Shown: one piece after another, positions 38,084 through 46,260 of the stretch
Numbering within the stretch: position 1 is the stretch's first letter
Layout: every line of letters starts with the position of its first letter
Source: JAEUTH01 sp044230205
Lineage (GTDB): Bacteria > Bacteroidota > Bacteroidia > AKYH767-A > OLB10
Assembly (NCBI GenBank): GCA_044230205.1
Contig: JBGARN010000007.1
Coordinates: 1 to 64,000, forward strand
Direction: 5' to 3'
Length of the DNA: 64,000 nt
Notes under the pieces: model-generated
Databases searched by the model: none
The model's input: the letters and a program-made list of their open reading frames with translations, nothing else
Told to the model about the DNA's origin: nothing
Program-made: the position numbers and the translations under genes

Positions 38084-38413
38084 ATGACGACACAGAAAAT
38101 AAACGGGACGCGCAAAAATGAATTCAGGCAGCTCGTTTTGGAAAAATCAAAAGTAGCAGTTGTAAAATTCACTGCCGATTGGAGCGGAAGTTGCCAGATA
38201 GCAAAACCGATATTTTCAGAATTGAGCAAACGCTATAATGACAGGATAAATTTTTTTACAGTAGATATAGAGAAAAGTAAAAACACAGTTGAAGAATTTA
38301 ACGTACGTGAATTGCCACACTTTTTATTTTTCAAAAACGGAGAGCTGATTGACCAGGTAGTGGGAAGCGCACCTAAAAGTTTACTGGAAAGCAAATTGCA
38401 AAATCTTCTTTAG
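38084..38413 (+). CDS. Thioredoxin-fold protein lacking the first active-site cysteine
   Basis: I chose the ATG at 38084 (109 residues, MTTQKINGTRK); an upstream TTG at 38036 would add 16 residues with no family features. The sequence aligns throughout with thioredoxin (VVKFTADWSGSCQIAKPIF; NVRELPHFLFFKNGE with the cis-proline), but the active site WCGPC has become WSGSC. The first, nucleophilic cysteine is a serine and the proline is a serine, leaving one Cys. Normal dithiol reductase activity is therefore not expected; a chaperone, mixed-disulfide or regulatory role is possible. It lies 44 bp before a Crp/Fnr regulator on the same strand, probably in one operon. Confidence 0.85.
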   Translation: MTTQKINGTRKNEFRQLVLEKSKVAVVKFTADWSGSCQIAKPIFSELSKRYNDRINFFTVDIEKSKNTVEEFNVRELPHFLFFKNGELIDQVVGSAPKSLLESKLQNLL

Positions 38414-38457
38414 AATAATTCCAATAACAAACTTTAACATACAAAACACTCAATAAA

Positions 38458-39141
38458 ATGAACACTGAAATCAAACAACATTATTTAAGCAGTCATGCAT
38501 TATCAACCAACTTAAGCCAGGATCAATTGAGAGAACTTTGCGCCAGTGCAAATTTCAAAGTAGCTGATAAAGGCGAAAATGTTTATTTCGACAGTGAGTC
38601 AGATAACAGGATATACCTGGTGCTGAAGGGCGTAATCAAAATTTCGGAGATGAATGATAATGGTAATGAAATGATAAAGGAGATAATACGTGAAGGAGAT
38701 TTTTTCGGAGATATTGCTTTCGGCAAAAGGGATAGTGATGTAGAATATGCCATTGCACTGATGGATGATACGGTAATTTGCTCATTCAACCGCATCGAGT
38801 TTGAATCAATCCTGAATCGCCATGCAATACTTGCATTGAACTTTGCAAAAAAAGTCGGGGGGAAATTACGCAAGCTGGAAACGCGTCACTCCAACCTGGT
38901 TTTTAATGATGTAAAAACACGCCTTATTAATTTCTTTAAAGAATGGGCAACATCTGAGGGCAGACGTTCGGGTAATAAGATCATTCTGGCCAACTATCTT
39001 ACACATAATGATATTGCAGGATTAATTTCAACATCACGCCAGAGTGTAACCATATTGTTGAATGAGCTGAAAGACTCCGGAATGTTCAGTTACAGCAGAA
39101 AGGAAATTGAAATAAACAATGATGCATTCTCAGTAAATTAA
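38458..39141 (+). CDS. Crp/Fnr-family transcriptional regulator
   Basis: The 227-residue protein has a cyclic-nucleotide-binding-like N-terminal domain (about 20-135; IYLVLKGVIKISEM, then REGDFFGDIAFGKRD) and a winged helix-turn-helix at the C-terminus (about 155-225; THNDIAGLISTSRQSVTILL). The phosphate-binding cassette of true cAMP receptors (GExxGExALxxxxxRSA) is degenerate here (GDFFGDIAFGKRDSDVEYA), so cAMP binding is uncertain. It lacks the cysteine cluster of Fnr. It follows the thioredoxin-like gene after 44 bp, which suggests a redox or stress link. The adenylyl cyclase at 7329-9263 could in principle supply a ligand to proteins of this family. Confidence 0.88.
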   Translation: MNTEIKQHYLSSHALSTNLSQDQLRELCASANFKVADKGENVYFDSESDNRIYLVLKGVIKISEMNDNGNEMIKEIIREGDFFGDIAFGKRDSDVEYAIALMDDTVICSFNRIEFESILNRHAILALNFAKKVGGKLRKLETRHSNLVFNDVKTRLINFFKEWATSEGRRSGNKIILANYLTHNDIAGLISTSRQSVTILLNELKDSGMFSYSRKEIEINNDAFSVN

Positions 39142-39154
39142 GTAAGCTCCAAAA

Positions 39155-39546
39155 CCCCGTAAGGTTTTAAATTTTGAAAAGTATGATTCTCTGATCCCGT
39201 AAGATTTAGAATCATCGAATTGAAAGACATTAAAGTACAATTAACTAACCCCGTAAGGTTTTGAATTTTGAAAAAGTGATTCACTAATCCCGTAAGATTT
39301 TGAATTGTTGAATTAAAAGCATGAACGTATAATTCACTAACCCCGTAAGGTTTTGAATTTTGAAAAGAGTGATTCTCTGATCCCGTAAGATTTAGAATCA
39401 TAGCATTAAAAAGCATGAAGGCACAATTCACTAACCCCGTAAGGTTTTGAATTTTGAAAAGAGTGATTCTCTGATCCCATAAGATTTTGAATCATCGAAT
39501 TGAAAAGCATGAAGGTATAATTCACTAACCCCGTAAGGTTTTGAAT
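39155..39546. repeat. Tandem repeat array, 92-94 bp period, about 4.2 copies
   Basis: The motif CCCCGTAAGGTTTTGAATT starts at 39155, 39249, 39341, 39435 and 39529, giving spacings of 94, 92, 94 and 94 bp. Each unit contains a second, related half-motif (CCCGTAAGATTTTGAATC) about 40-45 bp later, so the unit itself looks like an old duplication. Links between the motifs (GAAAAGAGTGATTCTCTGAT; GAATTGAAAAGCATGAAGG) are also conserved, unlike CRISPR spacers. The whole region 39142-39809 (668 bp) has no believable gene. After the array, a weak hairpin with a T-run near 39667-39690 is the only other structure seen. Confidence 0.92.
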
Positions 39547-39809
39547 TAGAAATCAGGAGTTTGCGTTAATAATAGCCTTCAATAATTATGAAATGGCTTA
39601 TGTTAAATTATAGTGATTTGAACGTTAGATAAAAATAGAATTAGGGGATTTTCGGGTTCAGGGTTAAAAAGCCTTGGGCCTTTTTTTATTTTAAGATGGG
39701 CTGATGATTTTATTTTCTAATTCATTTTTCTTCAGTTCAAAAGTAAACTCACCGACAAATATTTTTCTGCTTAGTATCTTATTTTGGATTTATTTAAATT
39801 GAATAAATC

Positions 39810-42488
39810 ATGACACCGGAGCATAATCGTTTAACAGCAACAAAAAGTAAGTCATTAAATTGGAAAAAATGGGGACCTTATTTAACGGAGCGTCAGTGGG
39901 GAACGGTACGTGAAGATTACTCACCAACAGGCAGCGCATGGGAGCATGTATCGCATGATATGGCACGCAGCAAGGCTTATCGCTGGGGTGAAGAAGGCAT
40001 TGGCGGCATCAGTGATGACAAACAATTGCTTTGCTTTTCACTTGCATTATGGAATCATCGCGACCCGATTTTAAAGGAGCGCATTTATGGATTGACTGGT
40101 AATGAAGGTAATCATGCTGAGGATGTGAAAGAGTACTATTACTATCTGGATTCAACGCCAACACACTCTTACATGAAAATGCTGTACAAATATCCGCAGC
40201 ATGAATTTCCATATTCAAAATTGATTGATGAAAATCGAAATAGAGGAAAACAGGAAGATGAGTATGAATTGATAGACACAGGAATTTTTAATGACGATAA
40301 ATATTTTGATGTCTTTATTGAATATGCAAAAAATGATACCGAAGATTTATTAATAAGGCTTACCGTTCATAACCGTGGTAATGAAGATGCTATGCTCAAT
40401 GTTCTTCCAACATTGTGGTTTCGCAATACATGGAGTTGGGGTTATGATAAATACAAACCTGTGTTATCATCCTCCAAAGCCGGTGAAATAAAAATTCAGC
40501 ATCGTGAGTTGGGGGACTTCACATTATATTGCGACAGGAGAGCTGATTTACTTTTTTGTGATAATGAAACTAATGTACACCGCCTATACAATGCTCAAAA
40601 TCCAACAGAATTCTGCAAAGATGGAATCAACGATTACATCATTCAAAAAAAAGGAAATGCAATTAATGAAGATAAGATAGGAACAAGGGCTGCTGCCAAT
40701 TATTTACTCAATGTGAAAGCACAAGGTTCAGAAACAATTGAGCTGCGCCTGGTGAAAGATAAAGTAGCATCTCCATTCAAAAATTTTAATGCGCTTTTTG
40801 AAACAAGAAAAAAAGAAGCTGATAAATTCTACAACGAAATACAAAAAGGTATTACTGATGCTGATGCGCGATTGGTGCAACGCCAGGCTTTTGCAGGTAT
40901 GCTGTGGAGCAAGCAGTTTTTCTATTTAGATATTCCGCAATGGCTGAAAGGCGATCCGGCTCATCCTAAACCTCCCACACAAAGAAGGAAAGGACGTAAT
41001 CATGAATGGATTCACCTGAACAATGCAGATATTATTTCCATGCCCGATAAATGGGAATATCCCTGGTATGCGGCATGGGATCTGGCTTTTCATTGTGTAA
41101 CATTTGCAATGATTGATGCGGACTTTGCCAAGGCGCAATTAGTGTTGCTTACCCGCGAATGGTACATGCATCCCAACGGACAATTACCGGCTTACGAATG
41201 GGCATTTGGTGATGTGAATCCTCCCGTTCATGCATGGGCAACATTACGCGTTTACCAGATGGAAAAAGAGGAAACAGGAAAAGGGGACATAGAATTTTTG
41301 GAGCATGTTTTTCATAAGTTACTTCTCAATTTTAACTGGTGGGTGAACCGAAAAGATAAAGACGGGTTGAATATTTTCCAGGGGGGCTTTCTTGGCTTAG
41401 ATAACATCGGTGTGTTTGACCGCAGCAATGATTTGCCAACGGGCGGTTATATTGAACAGGCAGATGGTACAAGCTGGATGGCAATGTATTCGCTCAACCT
41501 GATGCGTATCTCCCTGGAGTTAGCACGAACAAATAACGTTTATGAAAACATGGCTACAAAGTTTTTCGAGCATTTCCTTTTGATTGCCGGAGCTATGACT
41601 AATCTTGGTGATGAGGGGATTGATTTATGGGATAATGAAGACCAGTTCTTTTATGATGTGCTGCGTACTCCTGATAATAAGCGAACCAAATTAAAAGTAA
41701 GAAGTATTGTTGGTTTAATTCCATTGTTTGCTGTTGAAGTATTGGATGAGGAATTATTAAAAGCAGTTCCCGATTTTATGAATCGCTTAAACTGGTACCT
41801 GCAATACAAGCCAGAATTAACGCAATTGGTTTCGCGATGGAAGGATAAAGGAATGAACGAATCGCAATTGATGGCATTGCTTCGCGGGCATCGTATGAAA
41901 AGTTTGCTGAGCAAAATGCTGGATGAAACAGAATTTCTTTCAGACTATGGAATTCGTGCATTATCAAAAGTGCATAAAGATCATCCTTACGTCTTCCATG
42001 CAAACGGGAAAGAATTTAAAGTAACCTACACTCCTGGCGAAAGTGATTCAGGCCTGTTTGGCGGTAACAGCAACTGGCGCGGACCAATATGGATGCCGAT
42101 AAATTATCTGTTGATTGAGTCACTTACAAAATTTCACAGTTACTATGGTGATGATTTTAAAGTGGAATATCCTGCGCGTTCCGGCAAAATGCTTTCACTT
42201 AAAGAAGTTGCCATTGAAGTTTCAAATCGCCTTACAACTATTTTCATGAATGATGAAAATGGAAAACGTGCGGTGTTTAATTATAATGAGAAAATTCAAA
42301 CGGATCCCCATTTTAAAGATTACATTTTGTTTCATGAATATTTTCATGGTGACAACGGTCGCGGTGTTGGAGCTTCACACCAAACTGGCTGGACGGGATT
42401 AATTGCTAATCTGATTGCACTTATTGCAAAAGTAGAAAGCACCGGAATATCGAATCAGAAAATGATTAAGGAGATGGTGATGAATTAA
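39810..42488 (+). CDS. GH63-family glucosidase
   Basis: The 892-residue protein matches the bacterial GH63/MGH1-like glucosidase family along its length: an N-terminal beta-sandwich region with YLTERQWGTVREDYSPTG and an (alpha/alpha)6 barrel from about residue 330 with WEYPWYAAWDLAFHC, YEWAFGDVNPPVHAW and the conserved NSNWRGPIWMPINYLLIESL (about 755). The barrel acids probably include the Asp of AWDLAF and a Glu in HEYFHGD; this is inference from the family. No signal peptide is present, so it acts in the cytosol on alpha-glucosides, possibly glucosylglycerate or trehalose-like solutes. Glucose dehydrogenase and debranching enzyme genes follow, making glucose release and oxidation a sensible joint role. 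Confidence 0.85.
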   Translation: MTPEHNRLTATKSKSLNWKKWGPYLTERQWGTVREDYSPTGSAWEHVSHDMARSKAYRWGEEGIGGISDDKQLLCFSLALWNHRDPILKERIYGLTGNEGNHAEDVKEYYYYLDSTPTHSYMKMLYKYPQHEFPYSKLIDENRNRGKQEDEYELIDTGIFNDDKYFDVFIEYAKNDTEDLLIRLTVHNRGNEDAMLNVLPTLWFRNTWSWGYDKYKPVLSSSKAGEIKIQHRELGDFTLYCDRRADLLFCDNETNVHRLYNAQNPTEFCKDGINDYIIQKKGNAINEDKIGTRAAANYLLNVKAQGSETIELRLVKDKVASPFKNFNALFETRKKEADKFYNEIQKGITDADARLVQRQAFAGMLWSKQFFYLDIPQWLKGDPAHPKPPTQRRKGRNHEWIHLNNADIISMPDKWEYPWYAAWDLAFHCVTFAMIDADFAKAQLVLLTREWYMHPNGQLPAYEWAFGDVNPPVHAWATLRVYQMEKEETGKGDIEFLEHVFHKLLLNFNWWVNRKDKDGLNIFQGGFLGLDNIGVFDRSNDLPTGGYIEQADGTSWMAMYSLNLMRISLELARTNNVYENMATKFFEHFLLIAGAMTNLGDEGIDLWDNEDQFFYDVLRTPDNKRTKLKVRSIVGLIPLFAVEVLDEELLKAVPDFMNRLNWYLQYKPELTQLVSRWKDKGMNESQLMALLRGHRMKSLLSKMLDETEFLSDYGIRALSKVHKDHPYVFHANGKEFKVTYTPGESDSGLFGGNSNWRGPIWMPINYLLIESLTKFHSYYGDDFKVEYPARSGKMLSLKEVAIEVSNRLTTIFMNDENGKRAVFNYNEKIQTDPHFKDYILFHEYFHGDNGRGVGASHQTGWTGLIANLIALIAKVESTGISNQKMIKEMVMN

Positions 42489-42732
42489 TTTAAAAAGATT
42501 TCGCAAAAAGTAGTTGCACTGGTGTGGTTACGCCCTTTAGGGACGAGGTGTGGGAAGCCGTCAAGACTAAGCGCTGTACCCTTTCCCTGAAGAGCACAAA
42601 CGCACTTAAATATCCAACTGGAATTAATTTTTCAATTAAACGCAGATTGTCATTCGGGCAACAAAACAAAAATCATTCGAACATTTCATTTGCAGTAATT
42701 AAATAAACATCAATAATCAGAACACAAAAAAA

Positions 42733-43917
42733 ATGAATACTGAAATTTTAGAAAAGGAAAAATTAACCGTTGCAACTAAGTTGAACGGAAACTCAAATAC
42801 AGAGGTAATGAAAGCTGTTGCCGTTTATCCCGGCAAGAAAAACTCAGTGCATTTACGTCATGACGTTGCAAAACCAAAAGTAACTGACATTCCAAATGGC
42901 AGAGGTGTGCTGGTAAAAATTTTAAACATCGGTGTGGATGGCACTGATAAAGAAATTGTGAATTGTGAGTACGGTGCACCACCTCCCGGCTCTGATTATT
43001 TAATCTGTGGTCATGAAACTTTGGGAGTTGTGGTTGAAACGGGAAACAATGTGCATGAATTTAAAAAAGGGGATTACGTGGTGACAACAGTGCGCAGGCC
43101 AGGTATGTCTATCTATGATAAAATAGGCAATTACGATATGACCACTGATGATAATTACTACGAGCATGGTATTAATCTGCTTCACGGATTTTTAACGGAG
43201 TATTATGTTGAAGATCCTGAGTATATCATTAAGGTTCCTATTGGATTAAAAAACATTGCTGTGCTTACGGAGCCCATTTCAATTGTTGAAAAAGGAATTG
43301 AACAGGCATTTGAATTGCAGCGCAGGCTACGTGTCTGGAAACCGAAAAAAGCTGCAGTGCTTGGTGCAGGACCAATAGGTTTGCTGGCAACAATGGTGTT
43401 GCGATTAAAAGGAATTGAAACCACCACAATTGCGCGCACTCCGGCACCTTATCTTAATTCAAACATTGTTGAAGAAATGGGTGCAAAATATTTCAGCACT
43501 GAAAATAAATCGCTGATGGAAATCACAAAAGAAGATGGTCCTTATGATTTGATTTTTGAAGCAACCGGCTTTTCTCCTTTTGTTTTTGAAGGCATGAATA
43601 TTCTTGGGAAAAATGGGGTGTTGATTTTGTCAAGTGTTACAGGTGGCGGACGGAATGTTTCCATTCCTTCAGATAAGATAAATCTTGGTTTCGTGCTTGG
43701 AAACAAAGTAGTGGTGGGAACTGTAAATGCCAGTCGTGAATATTTTGAAATGGGCATAAAAGACTTTGCACATGCTGAAGTGATGTGGCCGGGGTTATTA
43801 AATAAATTCTTAACGCATAAAGTAGTGGGTTTAGAAAGTTACGAAGAGATGTATAAAATTTTATTTGAGGGTAATGATTTGATTAAGGTTTATATGGAAA
43901 TTGCTACCGAAAATTAA
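42733..43917 (+). CDS. Glucose 1-dehydrogenase, zinc-dependent MDR family
   Basis: The 394-residue protein has the medium-chain dehydrogenase layout: GroES-like catalytic domain (about 27-190), Rossmann domain (about 200-345, AVLGAGPIGLLA) and the glucose-dehydrogenase C-terminal segment. The zinc site reads GVDGTDKEI (Asp69) and GHETLG (His94, Glu95). The usual Cys of ICGTD is Asp, as in haloarchaeal glucose dehydrogenases such as that of Haloferax mediterranei, and unlike Sulfolobus. It should oxidise glucose or a related aldose to the lactone with NAD(P)+. About 28 residues precede the first conserved strand, so a later start (ATG at codon 26) is possible. It sits between glucosidase and debranching genes, and a gluconolactonase is encoded at the right edge. 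Confidence 0.85.
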   Translation: MNTEILEKEKLTVATKLNGNSNTEVMKAVAVYPGKKNSVHLRHDVAKPKVTDIPNGRGVLVKILNIGVDGTDKEIVNCEYGAPPPGSDYLICGHETLGVVVETGNNVHEFKKGDYVVTTVRRPGMSIYDKIGNYDMTTDDNYYEHGINLLHGFLTEYYVEDPEYIIKVPIGLKNIAVLTEPISIVEKGIEQAFELQRRLRVWKPKKAAVLGAGPIGLLATMVLRLKGIETTTIARTPAPYLNSNIVEEMGAKYFSTENKSLMEITKEDGPYDLIFEATGFSPFVFEGMNILGKNGVLILSSVTGGGRNVSIPSDKINLGFVLGNKVVVGTVNASREYFEMGIKDFAHAEVMWPGLLNKFLTHKVVGLESYEEMYKILFEGNDLIKVYMEIATEN

Positions 43918-43959
43918 TTGACAATAACTGTTTATACATCCTCATTGAGTAATACTTTT

Positions 43960-44030
43960 GGGTCACACTGAGCGGAGTCGAAGTGAATGCGTTTGCCATT
44001 CGAATGGTTCGACTTCGCTCACCATGACCC
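43960..44030. repeat. Interspersed palindromic repeat (long imperfect hairpin)
   Basis: GGGTCACACTGAGCGGAGTCG pairs with CGACTTCGCTCACCATGACCC across a loop of about 30 bases, with a few mismatches. A more decayed relative lies at 62323-62393. Short palindromes of this type (TGAGCGAAGTCGAAG core) are common between genes in Bacteroidota. It separates the glucose dehydrogenase from the broken debranching gene and could act as a transcript end, although it lacks a T-tail. Confidence 0.75.
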
Positions 44031-44049
44031 TTTCTAAAATTAAGTAAAA

Positions 44050-46043
44050 ATGAATTTCAGTTCAACAACACTTCAGGACTTCAATCAATCATCCAAATTG
44101 GAATGGCTGGAAACCGGGCTGGCGGTTATGCAAGCTCTACAGTTGCCGGTGCAAACGCGCGCTACCATGGTTTATTGATTGCTTCAACCAGGCCGCCTGT
44201 CGGACGTGTTACGATGCTCTCAAAATTGGATGAAACGATTATTTGTGGCGAAGAAAAATTTGAACTAAGTAGTAATCAATACCTGGGAGCCAATCATCCA
44301 AATGGTTATACATTCTTAAAATCATTTTCAAAAAGAATTATTTCCTGAATGGATTTATGAATTGCCCAATGGAATTGAAATAAAAAAAACCATTGCAGCT
44401 GTTAATGGTGAGAATACAACGCTCATTATATATGAAGTGTTGAAGGCGAAGCAAAGTTTCACCATGGAATTACTTCCACTTGTTTCAGGAAAAGATTTTC
44501 ATTCGCTTATTCGAGCCAATGAGAATATAAATCGCGAAGCCAGTTTTGAGAACTCCACATTGATTGTAAAGCCTTACCAGGACTTGCCTGAAATGTGTTT
44601 CTTGCTGCCGGTACCACATTCCCGCAACAACAGGATTGGTATTATAATTTTGACTATGCAATTGATAAGTATCGCGGACAGGAATTTACTGAAGACCTTT
44701 TCACTTATGGAAAACTATCTAAGGAATTAGAACCGGGTGATAAATTTGGAATAGTCATCTCCACAGAAGATACAAGCAATAAAAATTCATTGGAGCTATT
44801 TGCAAAAGAAAAAGCCCGAAGAGAAAGCCTTATTGCTCCCCTCTCTCTTGGAGAGGGGTTGGGGGTGAGGCAAATTCTCACACTTGCTGCCGACCAGTTT
44901 GTTGTTAAGCGCGGTGAAAATCTTAAAACCATAATTGCAGGTTATCATTGGTTCAGTGACTGGGGGCGAGATACGATGATTGCATTGCCGGGCTTATGCC
45001 TGTCAACGGGGCGATTTGACGATGCACAAAAAATTCTTTCAGCTTTTGCAAAAAGTGTTTCGCAGGGAATGTTACCCAATCGTTTTCCTGATTATGGTGA
45101 AGAGCCTGAGTACAATACGGTGGATGCCACACTTTGGTTTTTTATTGCGATTAAAAAATACTTAGATGCAACTGGAAATAAAAAGTTTGTACTGAATGAA
45201 TTGCTTCCCGTGTTGAAAGAAATTATTGACTGGCATTTTAAAGGGACGCGATATAACATTCACGCGAACAACGATGGCTTGCTTTACCAGGGATCTGACG
45301 GTCAACAACTTACCTGGATGGATGCACGTGTCGGTGATTGGGTGGTAACTCCGCGTATTGGTAAAGCTGTTGAAATAAATGCATTATGGTACAATGCGCT
45401 TATGATTTATGCTGACTTGCTTAAACTGAATAATGAAAATGATGCAGCAAAAATATTTTCAACTCACGCTGATAAAATAAAAAATCAATTCACAGAAATT
45501 TATTGGAATGAAGAGCAACAATGTTTATATGATTTTATCAAAGATGATTATAAGAATAGAGCAGTACGACCGAATCAATTGTTCGCTTTGAGTTTACCTT
45601 ATACTTTGATAGAAGGAGAAAAAGCGGAATTGATTTTAAAAACTGTTTCTGAAAAACTTTATACTCCGGTTGGCTTAAGAAGTTTATCACAGGATAATCC
45701 TGATTATAAAGGCACTTACGGTGGTGACCAATGGCATCGTGATGCTGCCTATCACCAGGGAACAGTTTGGAGCTGGTTGCTCGGTCCTTATATAGATGCT
45801 ATCATAAAAGTGAAAGGAACTGACGGAAAAGCTGAAGCAAAAAAAGTAATAGAGAATTTCACTTATCATTTTAGTGAGCATTGCGTTGGTAGTATTTCTG
45901 AAATTTTTGATGGCGATGCTCCAAACGCACCGCGAGGTTGTATTGCACAGGCCTGGAGTGTTGGAGAATTACTGCGCGTGATAACTGATTATGATTTATT
46001 AAGTGAAAAGAAGTCTTCTAAACACAAAAAGCAAACAGCTTAA
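44050..46043 (+). pseudogene. Amylo-alpha-1,6-glucosidase (glycogen debranching enzyme), broken by three frameshifts
   Basis: Homology runs continuously through three changes of frame. It starts at ATG 44050 (LEWLETG), moves at about 44115 to the frame reading GGYASSTVAGANARYHGLL (one base lost), at about 44333 to the frame reading ELFPEWIYELPNGIEIKK (one extra A in an A-run), and at about 44595 to the frame reading FLAAGTTFPQQQDWYYNFDY (one base lost). From there 480 codons are open to 46043 and include the debranching (alpha/alpha)6 domain: GYHWFSDWGRDTMIALPGL, NRFPDYGEEPEYNTVDATLW, GTYGGDQWHRDAAYHQGTVW. The intact protein would have about 660 residues and hydrolyse alpha-1,6 branches. Either the gene is decaying or the assembly has indel errors in this 500-bp stretch. 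The C-terminal part could still be made from an internal start. Confidence 0.85.
44835..44871. repeat. Interspersed CTCTCC/GGAGAG hairpin repeat inside a coding region
   Basis: CCCCTCTC and GAGAGGGG form a perfect 8-bp stem around TCTTG, followed by TTGGGGGTGAGGC. It reads in frame as APLSLGEGLGVR within the debranching enzyme, and on the other strand as TPNPSPRERG. This is a well-known interspersed intergenic repeat whose translation is foreign to the enzyme family, so it is probably an in-frame insertion in a linker before ILTLAADQFVVKRG. Confidence 0.72.
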
Positions 46044-46078
46044 TGAAATTTATCATACCAGGAATATGTCAAATTATT

Positions 46079-46108
46079 AGGGAGCTTTTACAAGGTTCCC
46101 TTTTTTTT
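46079..46108 (+). terminator. Rho-independent terminator after the debranching gene
   Basis: The stem AGGGAGC / GTTCCCT (one wobble pair) with a loop of about nine bases is followed by eight T residues, 36 bp after the stop at 46043. It separates the debranching gene from the GMC oxidoreductase gene. Confidence 0.75.
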
Positions 46109-46260
46109 GAAGAGCGGTTTAATATGCTTTTCAATTTGATAATCGAATTTCCAACTTCTGTCATCTCTTGTCTGCTCTGCGACAAATAATTTTTTTCTCC
46201 CTTATTACTATTGTCTTTGAATTTGAAGTTTGATTTCAATTTCATTTAAAGACAATCATC

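Noticed and set aside
39138..39431. A 97-codon minus-strand frame (NLTGLVN / KPYGV pattern)
   Set aside because: It is a translation of the 94-bp tandem repeat array, has no start context and shows only the repeat's own periodicity.
39155..39546. Possible CRISPR array
   Set aside because: The sequences between motifs are conserved rather than unique, the motif is not a typical direct repeat, and no cas gene is present.
39667..39690. Terminator-like AAAAAGCCTTGGGCCTTTTTTT
   Set aside because: The stem needs a bulged base and there is no clear gene to end there, apart from the repeat array.
44705..44932. Minus-strand frame containing TPNPSPRERG
   Set aside because: The motif is the translation of the interspersed hairpin repeat at 44835-44871, and the rest is antisense to the debranching enzyme.
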